The notes beneath the pieces are model-generated. The model saw nothing but the letters and a program-made list of their open reading frames with translations, was not told where the DNA came from and searched no databases. Made by a program: the position numbers and the translations under genes. Below, piece after piece: positions 1 to 8,435 of a DNA stretch of 18,551 nt (position 1 is the first letter of the stretch; each line of letters starts with the position of its first letter). The stretch is from Pelagibacterales bacterium SAG-MED38 (GTDB lineage: Bacteria; Pseudomonadota; Alphaproteobacteria; Pelagibacterales; Pelagibacteraceae), in contig JACWEH010000012.1 in assembly GCA_014653585.1 (NCBI GenBank), positions 1 to 18,551 of the forward strand. Direction: 5' to 3'.

Positions 1-936
1 CCTGGGCAATCTAAATTTACAACTCAAAGGAAGGAAAGTGACAAGGTCCAAATTCTCTCAGGAGTTTTTGAGGGAAAAACGACAGGGACCCCAATATCAT
101 TAATAATTTACAATGAGGATATGCGTTCAAAGGATTATAACGATATTAAAGATAAATTTAGACCAGGACATGCTGATTTCACATATTTTAAGAAGTATGG
201 AATAAGAGACTATAGAGGTGGTGGTAGATCATCTGCCAGAGAAACAGCTGCAAGAGTTGCAGCAGGTGCTGTGGCAAAAAAAGTTTTAGAAAATAAATTA
301 GGAAAAAAATTTAAAATAACCGGAGCTGTAACTCAACTTGGTATATTGGGATGTGATAACAATAAATGGGATGATAAAGTAATTTCTAAAAACCCATTTT
401 TTTGCCCAGATAAATCAATGTTAAAAATTTGGGAAAAATACTTATTAAATATTAGAAAAGCTGGATCGTCCTGTGGGGCGATAATCGAAGTAAGAGCAAA
501 CGGTATTCCTGCTGGATTAGGTGCACCTATTTACTCAAAATTAGACTCTGACATAGCTTCAGCTATGATGAGTATAAATGCTGTAAAAGGAGTCAATATT
601 GGTTCAGGTATGAACTCTGCACAATTGTCAGGTGAGGAAAATTCTGATGAAATTTCTCAAAATAGAAAAAAAACAAATTTTAAATCTAATAACGCTGGCG
701 GTATTCTAGGGGGGATTTCTTCAGGTCAAGAAATAATTGTTTCTTTTGCTGTAAAGCCAACCTCCTCAATTTTAAAAAGTAGAAAAACAATTAACAAGTT
801 TGGAAAGAATACAATTATATCAGTAAAAGGTAGACATGATCCCTGTGTGGGTATTAGAGCTGTGCCTGTAGGTGAAGCAATGCTATCGTGTGTTTTATTA
901 GATCATTATCTTCTACATAAAGCTCAGTGTGGTTAA
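1..936 (+). CDS. aroC: Chorismate synthase, 5' end outside the window
   Basis: Converts 5-enolpyruvylshikimate-3-phosphate to chorismate, the last shikimate-pathway step, in the cytoplasm with reduced FMN. The frame is open from base 1 and reads [17 protein letters not shown], a typical chorismate synthase N-terminal region, so the ATG at 121 is internal and the true start lies upstream. The window holds 311 residues; the family is usually about 360, so roughly 50 are missing. Conserved blocks seen: [14 protein letters not shown] followed by [20 protein letters not shown], then [19 protein letters not shown], and near the C-terminus [15 protein letters not shown]. The TAA stop shares the four bases TTAA with the stop of convergent dxs, so there is no room for a terminator. 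Identity is secure; only the start is unknown. Confidence 0.96.
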   Translation, partial: PGQSKFTTQRKESDKVQILSGVFEGKTTGTPISLIIYNEDMRSKDYNDIKDKFRPGHADFTYFKKYGIRDYRGGGRSSARETAARVAAGAVAKKVLENKLGKKFKITGAVTQLGILGCDNNKWDDKVISKNPFFCPDKSMLKIWEKYLLNIRKAGSSCGAIIEVRANGIPAGLGAPIYSKLDSDIASAMMSINAVKGVNIGSGMNSAQLSGEENSDEISQNRKKTNFKSNNAGGILGGISSGQEIIVSFAVKPTSSILKSRKTINKFGKNTIISVKGRHDPCVGIRAVPVGEAMLSCVLLDHYLLHKAQCG

Positions 937-2846
937 CTTTGTTTTTTCAAAACTATATTAGAATTTAGTAAGTCTAAAACCTTTTCCTCAATTGAAACTG
1001 AGTCAAGATTTGCTACTTTATACATTTTGTCTGGAGTATCTTGATCAATAAAAATATCTGGTAAAGTTAATGATCTAAATTTTAAATTAGAGTCCATTAA
1101 ACCTTTTTTTGTTAAAAAATTTACTACATGAGACCCGAAACCACCGATTGAACCCTCTTCAATAGTCATGATAGCTTCATGTGTTGTAGCTAATTGCCAA
1201 ATGAGGTTTTCATCTAAAGGTTTTGCAAATCTGGCATCAACAACAGTTATTTGAACACCTTTTTTTGATAAATTTTCTGCAGCCTTCAGAGTCTCATTTA
1301 ATCTTGCTCCAAAATTTAGTATTGCTAATTTTTTTCCCTCTTTGATAATTTTTGATTTACCTATCTCAATTTTTTCATTTATTGAAGGTAGAATTGAACC
1401 CAATCCCGTTCCTCTTGGATACCTAAATGCACAAGGTTTATCATTAATCTCCGTTGAGGTATTTATCATTCTTACAAGCTCAGCTTCATCACTTGCTGCC
1501 ATGACAATAAAATTTGGTAAAGTGGTTAAATACGTTGTATCAAAACTTCCGGCGTGTGTTGGTCCATCAGCCCCAACAAGTCCCGCTCTATCTATTGCGA
1601 ATCTGACTGGCAAGCTTTGAATAGCTACGTCATGCACCACTTGATCATAAGCTCTTTGAAGAAAAGTGGAATAAATAGCTGCATAGGGTTTAAAGTTTTC
1701 GGTAGCTAAACCTGCAGCAAATGTAACGGCATGTTGCTCCGCAATACCAACGTCAAAAGTCCTATCTGGAAATTCTTTGCGAAAAATATCAAGACCAGTT
1801 CCATCAGGCATTGCAGCTGTAATTGCTACAATTTTACTGTCCTTTTTAGCATGTTGAATTAAGGTGTTTGCGAAAACTTTTGTATATGATGGTAATTTAC
1901 TTGTATTTTTAAGTTGTTCACCTGTTTTGACATTAAATTTTGATACCCCGTGATAATTGTCCTTTGCCTCCTCTGCGAAAGTATAACCTTTTCCTTTTTT
2001 TGATTTAATGTGAATTAAAATTGGTCCTTCATGTTTGGAGTCTCTAGCATTTTTTAAAATTGGAATTAATGAATTTAAATCATGACCGTCTATAGGACCA
2101 ATGTAATAAAATCCAAGTGAGCTGAACAAAGTCCCCCCTGTCACAGCTGATCTGATTAAATCTTCTGCTTTACCAGCCTTTGCACTAAATCTTTTTGAAA
2201 AAGCTGACATAATTAACTTAATTGTCTCTCTTAAACTAAAATATATCTTGCCTGAAAAAATTTTTGCTAAATAAGTGCTCATTGCTCCAACCGGTCGAGC
2301 AATTGACATATCATTATCATTTAAAATTACGATCATCTTAGTTTTTGAGGCACCAGCATTATTCATGGCTTCATAAGCCATTCCTGCACTGATTGCCCCG
2401 TCACCTATTACTGCAATTACATTATCTGACTTATTAGACAGTTTATTTGCTTCAGCTATACCTAGTGCTGATGAGATTGATGTTGAGCTGTGTGCCGCAC
2501 CAAAAGGATCATATTCACTTTCTGATCTTTTTGTGAAACCGGAAAGACCATTTCCTTGTCTAAGAGATCTTATTCTATCTTTTCTGCCAGTTAAAATTTT
2601 ATGTGGATAACACTGATGACCCACATCCCAGATTAATTTATCATTTGGTGTATTAAAAATGTAATGTAAAGCGACAGTTAATTCTACGACTCCAAGACTT
2701 GCTCCAAGATGGCCACCAGTCACTGACACGGCATCAATCATTTCCTCTCTTAATTCATCAGCAACTTTTTGTAATTTTGACTCAGGTAATTTTTTCAAAT
2801 CTGATGGAAAATTAATTTCATCTAAAAGTTCATATTTTTTTTTCAT
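933..2846 (-). CDS. dxs: 1-deoxy-D-xylulose-5-phosphate synthase
   Basis: Condenses pyruvate and glyceraldehyde-3-phosphate to DXP, the thiamine-diphosphate-dependent entry step of the MEP isoprenoid pathway, also feeding thiamine and pyridoxal synthesis. At 637 residues it has the normal family length. Visible marks: [19 protein letters not shown] near residue 44, [15 protein letters not shown] near 74, the ThDP motif starting GDGAISAG at 148 with its downstream NN, the transketolase-type IAEQHAV with the catalytic Glu near 370, and [18 protein letters not shown]. It is the last gene of xseB-ispA-dxs. Its ATG overlaps the TGA of ispA in an ATGA junction, suggesting translational coupling, and no Shine-Dalgarno sequence is evident. 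The codons after the ATG form a nine-base A run in the mRNA. The stop overlaps the aroC stop. Confidence 0.97.
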   Translation of the reverse strand: MKKKYELLDEINFPSDLKKLPESKLQKVADELREEMIDAVSVTGGHLGASLGVVELTVALHYIFNTPNDKLIWDVGHQCYPHKILTGRKDRIRSLRQGNGLSGFTKRSESEYDPFGAAHSSTSISSALGIAEANKLSNKSDNVIAVIGDGAISAGMAYEAMNNAGASKTKMIVILNDNDMSIARPVGAMSTYLAKIFSGKIYFSLRETIKLIMSAFSKRFSAKAGKAEDLIRSAVTGGTLFSSLGFYYIGPIDGHDLNSLIPILKNARDSKHEGPILIHIKSKKGKGYTFAEEAKDNYHGVSKFNVKTGEQLKNTSKLPSYTKVFANTLIQHAKKDSKIVAITAAMPDGTGLDIFRKEFPDRTFDVGIAEQHAVTFAAGLATENFKPYAAIYSTFLQRAYDQVVHDVAIQSLPVRFAIDRAGLVGADGPTHAGSFDTTYLTTLPNFIVMAASDEAELVRMINTSTEINDKPCAFRYPRGTGLGSILPSINEKIEIGKSKIIKEGKKLAILNFGARLNETLKAAENLSKKGVQITVVDARFAKPLDENLIWQLATTHEAIMTIEEGSIGGFGSHVVNFLTKKGLMDSNLKFRSLTLPDIFIDQDTPDKMYKVANLDSVSIEEKVLDLLNSNIVLKKQS

Positions 2847-3715
2847 TTATTTCTATTCAAAATATAGTCTAATGTTTCAGACAAATCTCTAGATTTAGAT
2901 CCATATTTTTTTAATTTAATATTTATTCTTAAAATTAAATTATTAGCATATTTAATAGTATTTTTGTGTCCTAGTAAACTAATTAGAGTTGCCTTTCCTT
3001 TTTTTTTATCCTTACCAGTTTTTTTTCCTGCAATAAGCAAACTTCCTTTATAATCAATCAAATCATCAGCGACCTGAAATAACAAACCTATATCAGCACC
3101 AATATTTTCAAATTTCTTAATATCATTTTTATTTTTTTTCTTAATTATTAATGGTGCTGCGCAACAAAAACTAAAAAGTTTTCCAGTTTTTTTAATTTCC
3201 ATCTTTTCAATCTTTTTTTGAGAAATTTTCTTACGTTCATAATTTAAATCTAAATATTGTCCTCCTGCTATTCCAAGATGTCCTGAGCTTTCAGAAATCT
3301 TATTAATTAAATCAATCTTAGTTTTTTTGCTTATTCTTAGGTCTTTATGACTTAAAATTTCAAAAGCCATTGTTAAAAGTGAATTTCCAGCTAAAACTGC
3401 AGTAGCCTCTCCAAATTTAATATGTACTGATGGTTTACCTCTTCTTATAGAGTCATCATCCATACACGGTAAATCATCATGTATTAGAGAATACGCATGG
3501 ATACATTCAACCGCAGCACCAATAATAATAAGTGTTTTATAATCTAACTTAAATAGAGATCCAACATCAATCAAAATTTTTGACCTTATTTTTTTTCCTC
3601 CAGAAAAAAGACCATATTTCATAGCAACTATTAAATTAGATTTTTTTTGTTTGGTAATAAATCTTCTTAAAAATAAATTTGTATCTTTTGCGATTTTATT
3701 TAATTTTCTTTGCAT
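2843..3715 (-). CDS. ispA: Farnesyl/geranyl diphosphate synthase (polyprenyl synthetase)
   Basis: Builds C15 (possibly longer) prenyl diphosphates from IPP and DMAPP for quinone and undecaprenyl synthesis. From the chosen start, the first aspartate-rich motif DDLPCMDDD begins at residue 80 and the second, ADDLIDY, has its Asp pair at 217-218. The two-residue insertion in the first motif and the preceding YSLIH match the bacterial type II farnesyl synthases such as E. coli IspA; exact product length is inference. The ATG at 3715 gives 290 residues, aligns with the E. coli N-terminus, and overlaps xseB by 20 nt. An in-frame ATG at 3760 adds a very basic 15-residue extension and a 65-nt overlap; it has a weak purine-rich AGAGAAA upstream, so it cannot be excluded. 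Stop overlaps the dxs start (ATGA). Confidence 0.94.
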   Translation of the reverse strand: MQRKLNKIAKDTNLFLRRFITKQKKSNLIVAMKYGLFSGGKKIRSKILIDVGSLFKLDYKTLIIIGAAVECIHAYSLIHDDLPCMDDDSIRRGKPSVHIKFGEATAVLAGNSLLTMAFEILSHKDLRISKKTKIDLINKISESSGHLGIAGGQYLDLNYERKKISQKKIEKMEIKKTGKLFSFCCAAPLIIKKKNKNDIKKFENIGADIGLLFQVADDLIDYKGSLLIAGKKTGKDKKKGKATLISLLGHKNTIKYANNLILRINIKLKKYGSKSRDLSETLDYILNRNK

Positions 3716-3950
3716 TATTTTTTTGATTAATCTTGGATATCTTTTCTTTTGTTTTCTCATTTATTTCTCTATTGTTCTTTTGAAATTTTTTCTCAATTAT
3801 ATTATTGAGTTTAATTAAATCTTGATATTTATCTAAAGAGTTTCCTAAATCCTTTTGATTTTCTAATTCTTCAATCATCTTATTCGCCTCAATGGTTAAT
3901 TCTTCAAGAGACAATGAATTATAATCATTTGGTAAATTTTTATCTTTCAT
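3696..3950 (-). CDS. xseB: Exodeoxyribonuclease VII small subunit
   Basis: Small helical subunit that binds the XseA nuclease and helps degrade single-stranded DNA. The 84-residue protein has the family pattern LSLEELTIEANKMIEELEN, then a conserved short loop and a second helix (SLDKYQDLIKLNNIIEKKFQ), corresponding to the paired-helix XseB fold. A lysine/asparagine-rich tail of about 20 residues follows. Position is strong support, because xseB-ispA-dxs is a conserved order in many proteobacteria. It is the first gene of that operon, starting only 20 bases from the divergent tsaC. A GAGAG stretch about 7 nt before the ATG could act as a weak ribosome site. xseA is not in the window. The sequence is short and lysine-rich, so identity rests partly on context. 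Confidence 0.86.
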   Translation of the reverse strand: MKDKNLPNDYNSLSLEELTIEANKMIEELENQKDLGNSLDKYQDLIKLNNIIEKKFQKNNREINEKTKEKISKINQKNNAKKIK

Positions 3951-3955
3951 ATAAT
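3929..3955 (+). promoter_or_regulatory. Candidate sigma-70 promoter for tsaC and the ABC exporter
   Basis: A perfect TATAAT lies at 3950-3955, preceded by TTGGTA at 3929-3934 with a short 15-nt spacer. Initiation would fall near 3962, 9 nt before the tsaC ATG. A second perfect TATAAT at 3920-3925 is an alternative but has only a poor -35. Both lie inside or against the start of divergent xseB. AT-rich DNA gives such matches by chance, so confidence is limited. Confidence 0.35.
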
Positions 3956-3963
3956 ACTCTCAA

Positions 3964-3969
3964 ATAATA
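3964..3969 (-). promoter_or_regulatory. Candidate -10 box for xseB-ispA-dxs
   Basis: The minus strand reads TATTAT here, one mismatch from the sigma-70 -10 consensus, placing initiation near 3957 and giving a leader of about 7 nt. No good -35 is seen; TTGCAA at 3984-3989 is only 14 nt away. The box interdigitates with the proposed tsaC promoter on the other strand. Confidence 0.3.
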
Positions 3970-3970
3970 C

Positions 3971-4903
3971 ATGAAAATTAATCTTGCAAATATTAAAAAA
4001 GCGAAGAATCTCTTAAATAAAAGAGAGTGTGTTGCTATACCTACTGAAACTGTTTATGGAATTGCTGGAAATGCATATTCTGACACAGCATGTAAAAAAA
4101 TATTTAAATTAAAAAAAAGACCAAAGAATAACCCCCTGATTATTCATTATTATAACTTAAACAGATTAAAAGATGATTGTGATCTAAATGATGATTTTCT
4201 AAAATTATATAAAAGATTTTGTCCTGGGCCGATAACATTTATTTTAAATCAAAAAAAAACATCAAAAATTTCAAAAGTTGCAACAAATAAAAAAAATACT
4301 CTAGCTGTAAGATTTCCAAAACATCCTGTATTAAGAAATCTATTGAAATATTTAAAATTTCCTATCGCAGCACCTAGTGCAAATATTTCTTCAAAAATTA
4401 GTGCGGTAACTTCTTCAGATGTAAAAGACGACTTCGGAAAAAGAATTAAGTATATACTTGAAGGTGGAAGATCTTCAGTTGGAGTTGAGTCTACAATTAT
4501 TGATCTTAGAAAAAAACCAATAATTTTAAGATTAGGTGGTTTAGAGGTTGGAATTATCCAAAAGATATTGAAGAAAAAAATTTCAATAAATACAAATCCT
4601 TCCAAGATTTCAGCTCCTGGACAATTGAGAATTCATTATTCACCTGGAATCCCAATCAGACTTAATGTTAATAAAATAAAAAAAGATGAAGCTTTTTTAT
4701 TAATAAAAAAGAGTAAGATTAAAAAAACGAACTATTATTTTTTATCAAAAAAAGGTGATTTAAAAGAAGCTGCAAGAAATCTCTACACTATTTTAAGAAA
4801 GATAAAAAAAGATAATTATAAATCTATAGCAGTAGACAAAATCCCAAATAAAGGAATCGGCAAAACTATTAACGACAGATTATTAAGGGCTTCAAAATTT
4901 TAA
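3971..4903 (+). CDS. tsaC: Threonylcarbamoyl-AMP synthase, Sua5 type
   Basis: Makes threonylcarbamoyl-AMP from threonine, bicarbonate and ATP, the first step of t6A37 formation in tRNAs reading ANN codons. The YrdC domain covers about residues 5-195: ECVAIPTETVYGIAGNAYS, KLKKRPKNNPLIIHY, RFCPGPITFIL, LAVRFPKHPV, PIAAPSANISSKISA and GGRSSVGVESTIIDL are all family motifs. A linker at 215-225 (SAPGQLRIHYSP) resembles the Sua5 linker that ends in RHYAP, and a smaller C-terminal domain follows, so this is the long Sua5 form rather than short TsaC/YrdC. At 310 residues it is near the short end of Sua5 lengths. No Shine-Dalgarno sequence is seen. Its TAA overlaps the next ATG by one base (TAATG). 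Confidence 0.93.
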   Translation: MKINLANIKKAKNLLNKRECVAIPTETVYGIAGNAYSDTACKKIFKLKKRPKNNPLIIHYYNLNRLKDDCDLNDDFLKLYKRFCPGPITFILNQKKTSKISKVATNKKNTLAVRFPKHPVLRNLLKYLKFPIAAPSANISSKISAVTSSDVKDDFGKRIKYILEGGRSSVGVESTIIDLRKKPIILRLGGLEVGIIQKILKKKISINTNPSKISAPGQLRIHYSPGIPIRLNVNKIKKDEAFLLIKKSKIKKTNYYFLSKKGDLKEAARNLYTILRKIKKDNYKSIAVDKIPNKGIGKTINDRLLRASKF

Positions 4904-5631
4904 TGACTATTCCTCTAGAAATAATTGATTTGTCAAAAACTTACGACTCAAAAGAAGCTGTTCGGAATATTTCTTTTAAAGTAAATGAAAATGAAATCAT
5001 TGGAATTCTTGGACCTAATGGATGTGGTAAAACAACAACAATAGGTATGATCCTAGGCTTACTTAAACCTAGTAAAGGAAATGTTCTAATAAATGGTGTT
5101 GAAATTGAAAAGCAAAGAGTTGAATTATTGAACGAATTAAATTTTATTTCACCATATATTGAACTACCAAAAAAATTAACCGTAAAGCAGAATCTAGAAG
5201 TTTATGGAAGACTTTATGATGTAAAAGAACTTAAAACAAAAATTAATTATCTTAGTGAAAAATTAAGGCTTAATGAATTTATTAATAAAATTACAGGAGA
5301 ACTTTCCTCAGGTCAAAAAAATAGAGTTAGTCTTGCTAAATCTATTATTAATGATCCCTCAGTTCTTCTTCTTGATGAACCAACTGCATCTCTAGATCCT
5401 GAAACGGGAGATTTTGTTAGAAATTTTTTAGAAGAGTACCAAAAAGAGAGAAAAACTTCTATTCTACTTGCTTCACACAACATGGCAGAAGTTGAAAGAT
5501 TATGTTCTTCAGTTCTTATGATGAAGAACGGATCTATTATTGATCAAGGAACCCCTAAGGAATTAATTAAAAAACACGGAAGAAGAAATATGGAAGAAGT
5601 TTTTTTAAAACTTACGAGAGATCTAATATGA
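4903..5631 (+). CDS. ABC-2 type exporter, ATP-binding subunit
   Basis: Cytoplasmic ATPase of an ABC exporter. Walker A GPNGCGKTT is at about 37-45, signature LSSGQKNRVSLAKS at 134, Walker B VLLLDEP at 154-160 followed by the D-loop SLDP, and the H-loop histidine at 192 in ASHNMAEVERLC. The 242-residue length is that of a single nucleotide-binding domain like YadG, NodI or DrrA, with no fused membrane part. It starts inside the tsaC stop (TAATG) and ends inside the permease start (ATGA), so the three genes are probably co-translated. The substrate cannot be read from the ATPase. The link with tsaC looks like operon packing rather than shared function, which is inference. Confidence 0.92.
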   Translation: MTIPLEIIDLSKTYDSKEAVRNISFKVNENEIIGILGPNGCGKTTTIGMILGLLKPSKGNVLINGVEIEKQRVELLNELNFISPYIELPKKLTVKQNLEVYGRLYDVKELKTKINYLSEKLRLNEFINKITGELSSGQKNRVSLAKSIINDPSVLLLDEPTASLDPETGDFVRNFLEEYQKERKTSILLASHNMAEVERLCSSVLMMKNGSIIDQGTPKELIKKHGRRNMEEVFLKLTRDLI

Positions 5632-6419
5632 ATTTAAATAAAATGTATGGTCTTTTTTTAAGACATTTTTATCTCATCAAAAGTTCTTTACCAAGAGTTT
5701 TGGATTTAATTTATTGGCCAACAATACAAATTATTCTTTGGGGTTTTATTTCCAAATTTTTTTCAATTTATAGTGATTATTATAATAATACACTTGGGAT
5801 AATTCTTACATGCGCAATTCTTTACGACATTCTTTTTAGATCTAGCATTAGCTTTAATATGCTTTTTTTAGAGGAAATCTGGAGTAGAAATTTTACAAAT
5901 CTATTTATTGCTCCTTTAAAGCTTAAAGAAATAATTATATCTCTAATTTTTACTGCTTTAATAAGAACATTAATTGGTCTTGTGCCTGCAATTATTTTAA
6001 CATCTCCATTATTTGGAGTTTCGATTTTAAAATTGGGTTTTCCACTTCTAATATTATTTTTAAGTTTATATATATTTGGCATCACACTTGGATTATTTGT
6101 GAGCTCAGGTTTAATGAGATTCGGACCATCTTTTGAAAATATAGCTTGGTCATCATTATTTTTACTTGCGCCATTAGGTTGTATCTACTACCCAATTGAA
6201 ATTCTTCCTGAATTTTTCCAAGTAATCGCAAAGGGTTTGCCACTAGTTTACATTTTTGATGAAACAAGAAATATTTTAATAAATGGTCTAGTAAATTATG
6301 AGAATATAAAACAAGCTTATTTATTAAATTTAGTTTATTTAATTTTTGGAATAGGATTATTTTATCTATCTTTTTTAAGAGCGAGAATAAAAGGAACTTT
6401 AATAAATATGGGTGAATAA
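5628..6419 (+). CDS. ABC-2 type exporter, permease subunit
   Basis: Membrane partner of the preceding ATPase, likely working as a homodimer. The 263-residue protein shows about six hydrophobic spans: near residues 20-42 (with WPTIQIILWGF), 54-78, 103-128, 133-155, 172-198 and 235-250. The layout and the short segment IYYPIEILPEFFQVIAKGLP before the last span are typical of the ABC-2 family (YadH, NodJ, DrrB). No substrate-binding protein or biosynthetic cluster sits nearby, so the cargo (lipid, polysaccharide or drug) is unknown. The start overlaps the ATPase stop; the GAGAG upstream of the ATG is a weak ribosome-site candidate. The stop is one base from the CCA end of a convergent tRNA gene. 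Confidence 0.9.
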   Translation: MNLNKMYGLFLRHFYLIKSSLPRVLDLIYWPTIQIILWGFISKFFSIYSDYYNNTLGIILTCAILYDILFRSSISFNMLFLEEIWSRNFTNLFIAPLKLKEIIISLIFTALIRTLIGLVPAIILTSPLFGVSILKLGFPLLILFLSLYIFGITLGLFVSSGLMRFGPSFENIAWSSLFLLAPLGCIYYPIEILPEFFQVIAKGLPLVYIFDETRNILINGLVNYENIKQAYLLNLVYLIFGIGLFYLSFLRARIKGTLINMGE

Positions 6420-6420
6420 T

Positions 6421-6497
6421 TGGTGCGCCTGCTAGGAGTCGAACCCAGAACCTCCTGATCCGAAGTCAGGCGCTCTATCCAGTTGAGCTACAAGCGC
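6421..6497 (-). tRNA. tRNA-Arg (anticodon UCG)
   Basis: The minus strand folds as a complete 77-nt tRNA with an encoded CCA. The acceptor stem is GCGCTTG with CAGGCGC (one G-U pair). The D region is AGCTCAACTGGATAGAGC, the anticodon stem CCTGA/TCAGG encloses the seven-base loop CTTCGGA, and the T loop is TTCGACT. Loop positions 34-36 are TCG, reading arginine CGA and possibly other CGN codons. The rest resembles bacterial tRNA-Arg(CCG). The 3' end is one base from the exporter permease stop; the 5' end is 23 bases from rluD, which is divergent. Confidence 0.96.
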
Positions 6498-6520
6498 ATA
6501 TCATATTAATATATTATTTT

Positions 6521-7501
6521 ATGGAAAAAAAAATAAATTTGACAGTTGATAAGACCGAAAATGCACTTCGTGTTGATATTTTCATTAAAAAGAGAGAAAA
6601 TATTATCAGTCGAACGAGAATAAAGAATCTTATTCTAGATAATAAGTTAAGAATAAATAATAAAGTAATAACTGATCCATCGAAAAAAATTTTTTTAAAT
6701 GATGAAATAAAATTGGTCATACCCGAAGCAAAAAAAGCTTCCTTAAAACCTTATGAATTTAATTTAGATATAGTATTTGAAGATAAAGATTTAATTGTTT
6801 TGAATAAACCATCTGGGATAGTAATGCATCCTGGTGCAGGTAATTTTGATAATACAATCGTTAATGCACTAATGAATTATAAAAAAAACTCTTTTTCTAA
6901 TATTGGGGGTGAACTAAGACCTGGAATAGTTCATAGAATTGACAAAAACACATCTGGATTGATTGTTATTGCAAAAAATAATCAAACTCACGAACACCTC
7001 TCTAATCAATTTAACAAACACACGATCCAAAGAATTTACCAATTATTAATCTGGGGCAAAGTTAGACCATCTAAAGGTAAAATAGAAACCTTTATTACAC
7101 GAAGCTCAAAAAATAGACAAATGATGGAAGTCAGTAACAGTAAAGGGAAAAAAGCAATTACAAATTACGAAACCTTAGAAATTTTTGAAAATAAAAATAT
7201 TCCAACTTTTAGTTTGTTAGAGTGTAAATTAGAAACAGGTCGGACCCACCAGATAAGAGTTCACATGAATCATTTAGGTAACAGTATAGTTGGTGATGAT
7301 AAATATAAAAAGAGGTTTAAAAAACTCAAAGATATAGAGCCATCATTAGAAAAAATTTTAATGAAATTAAACAGACAATTTCTACACGCTAAAACATTGG
7401 GTTTTATACATCCAAAAAAAAATAAGCAGATGATTTTTAACTCAATTTTACCAAATGAACTTGAAATAATTCTAAAAACACTCAGAAATATAGAGAAATA
7501 A
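6521..7501 (+). CDS. rluD: Ribosomal large subunit pseudouridine synthase, RluA/RluD family
   Basis: Isomerises uridines to pseudouridine in 23S rRNA; RluD modifies helix 69 positions in E. coli. An S4-like RNA-binding domain covers about residues 14-70 (RTRIKNLILDNKLRINNKVI). The catalytic domain begins near 80: IVLNKPSGIVMHPG, then HRIDKNTSGLIVIAKN with the catalytic Asp at 141, and LETGRTHQIRVHMNHLG, both hallmarks of COG0564 enzymes. The length of 326 matches RluD. Paralogues RluC and RluA share these motifs; the S4 domain and size favour RluD or RluC, so the exact rRNA site is inferred. No Shine-Dalgarno sequence is seen. rpoH follows after 40 nt on the same strand. Confidence 0.9.
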   Translation: MEKKINLTVDKTENALRVDIFIKKRENIISRTRIKNLILDNKLRINNKVITDPSKKIFLNDEIKLVIPEAKKASLKPYEFNLDIVFEDKDLIVLNKPSGIVMHPGAGNFDNTIVNALMNYKKNSFSNIGGELRPGIVHRIDKNTSGLIVIAKNNQTHEHLSNQFNKHTIQRIYQLLIWGKVRPSKGKIETFITRSSKNRQMMEVSNSKGKKAITNYETLEIFENKNIPTFSLLECKLETGRTHQIRVHMNHLGNSIVGDDKYKKRFKKLKDIEPSLEKILMKLNRQFLHAKTLGFIHPKKNKQMIFNSILPNELEIILKTLRNIEK

Positions 7502-7505
7502 AACA

Positions 7506-7535
7506 TTGAAAAATTTTTAATATTAATTAGATAAA
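7506..7535 (+). promoter_or_regulatory. Candidate promoter for rpoH
   Basis: In the 40-nt rluD-rpoH gap, TTGAAA at 7506-7511 (5 of 6 to the -35 consensus) is followed after 16-18 nt by TAGATA (7528-7533) or GATAAA (7530-7535). Initiation would fall near 7541, at or just before the first ATG, implying a very short leader. The -10 is weak. Confidence 0.3.
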
Positions 7536-7541
7536 CTGTTT

Positions 7542-8435
7542 ATGGGCACAACTATGAATAGCAATTTACCCATCCTTAGTAATGAAGGTGGTCTGTCTGC
7601 ATATCTCCAGCAAATAAAAAAATTTCCAATGCTTGATGCAGAGGAGGAATACATGCTTGCTAAAAATTGGAAAACGACAGGAAATATTAAGTCAGCAGAA
7701 AAACTTGTAACAAGTCATTTGAGATTGGTTGCAAAAATTGCAATGGGTTATAAAGGTTACGGACTACCAATTAACGAAATGATCTCTGAAGGTAATATTG
7801 GACTGATGCAAGCTGTTAAAAAATTTGAACCAGAAAAAGGTTTTAGGTTAGCAACTTATGCAATGTGGTGGATAAAAGCTTCTATCCAAGAATATATCTT
7901 AAAATCTTGGAGCTTAGTAAAAATTGGCACAACAACTGCACAAAAAAAATTATTTTTTAATCTAAAAAAATTAAAAAATCAAATTGCACCACAGGCTGAA
8001 GGTGATTTAAGGGATGAACACGTAAACGAAATTGCTGATAAATTAGATGTGAGTAAAGAAGAGGTTGTCTCAATGAATCGTAGACTTTCTGGAAAAGAAT
8101 TTTCTCTTAATGCTCAAGTTGGTGAGGATGGTGATGAATGGCAAGATTGGTTAGTAGATAAAGAATTAGACCATGATCTTAAATTTGCCCACCAAGAAGA
8201 AATGAAACAAAGAAAAGATTTATTAAAAGACTCAATTAAAGTTTTAAATGATCGAGAAAGAGAAATTTTATATTCAAGAAGATTGAACGATGATCCAACT
8301 ACTTTAGAGGATTTGAGTAAAAAATATAAGATTAGCCGCGAAAGAGTAAGACAAATTGAAAATAAAGCATTTGAGAAACTACAAAAGCATATGCTTTTGC
8401 TCGCTAAATCAAAAAATCTTTTACCTGTAAATTAA
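7542..8435 (+). CDS. rpoH: RNA polymerase heat-shock sigma factor RpoH (sigma-32)
   Basis: Alternative sigma factor that directs RNA polymerase to chaperone and protease promoters under protein stress. Sigma region 1.2 lies near residues 18-45. Region 2 includes ENI-type core-binding residues ([19 protein letters not shown]) and the -10 reader [20 protein letters not shown] at 101-120. The RpoH box QKKLFFNLK at 134-142, diagnostic for sigma-32 and absent from RpoD, follows. The C-terminal helix-turn-helix of region 4.2 is [20 protein letters not shown]. The 297-residue length fits alphaproteobacterial RpoH. An internal ATG at 7554 (residue 5) is an alternative start; neither ATG has a Shine-Dalgarno sequence. 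The stop overlaps the convergent purA stop in TTAA. In E. coli FtsH degrades RpoH; ftsH is on the opposite strand in this window. Confidence 0.95.
   Translation: MGTTMNSNLPILSNEGGLSAYLQQIKKFPMLDAEEEYMLAKNWKTTGNIKSAEKLVTSHLRLVAKIAMGYKGYGLPINEMISEGNIGLMQAVKKFEPEKGFRLATYAMWWIKASIQEYILKSWSLVKIGTTTAQKKLFFNLKKLKNQIAPQAEGDLRDEHVNEIADKLDVSKEEVVSMNRRLSGKEFSLNAQVGEDGDEWQDWLVDKELDHDLKFAHQEEMKQRKDLLKDSIKVLNDREREILYSRRLNDDPTTLEDLSKKYKISRERVRQIENKAFEKLQKHMLLLAKSKNLLPVN

Noticed and set aside
121..936. aroC starting at the ATG at 121
   Set aside because: The frame is open to base 1 and the upstream 40 codons encode conserved chorismate synthase sequence, so the ATG is internal.
1342..1620. 92-residue plus-strand open frame
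   Set aside because: Antisense of dxs within its conserved C-terminal half; no start context.
4249..4605. 118-residue minus-strand open frame
   Set aside because: Antisense of tsaC motifs; its Phe-rich composition is that of reversed Lys codons.
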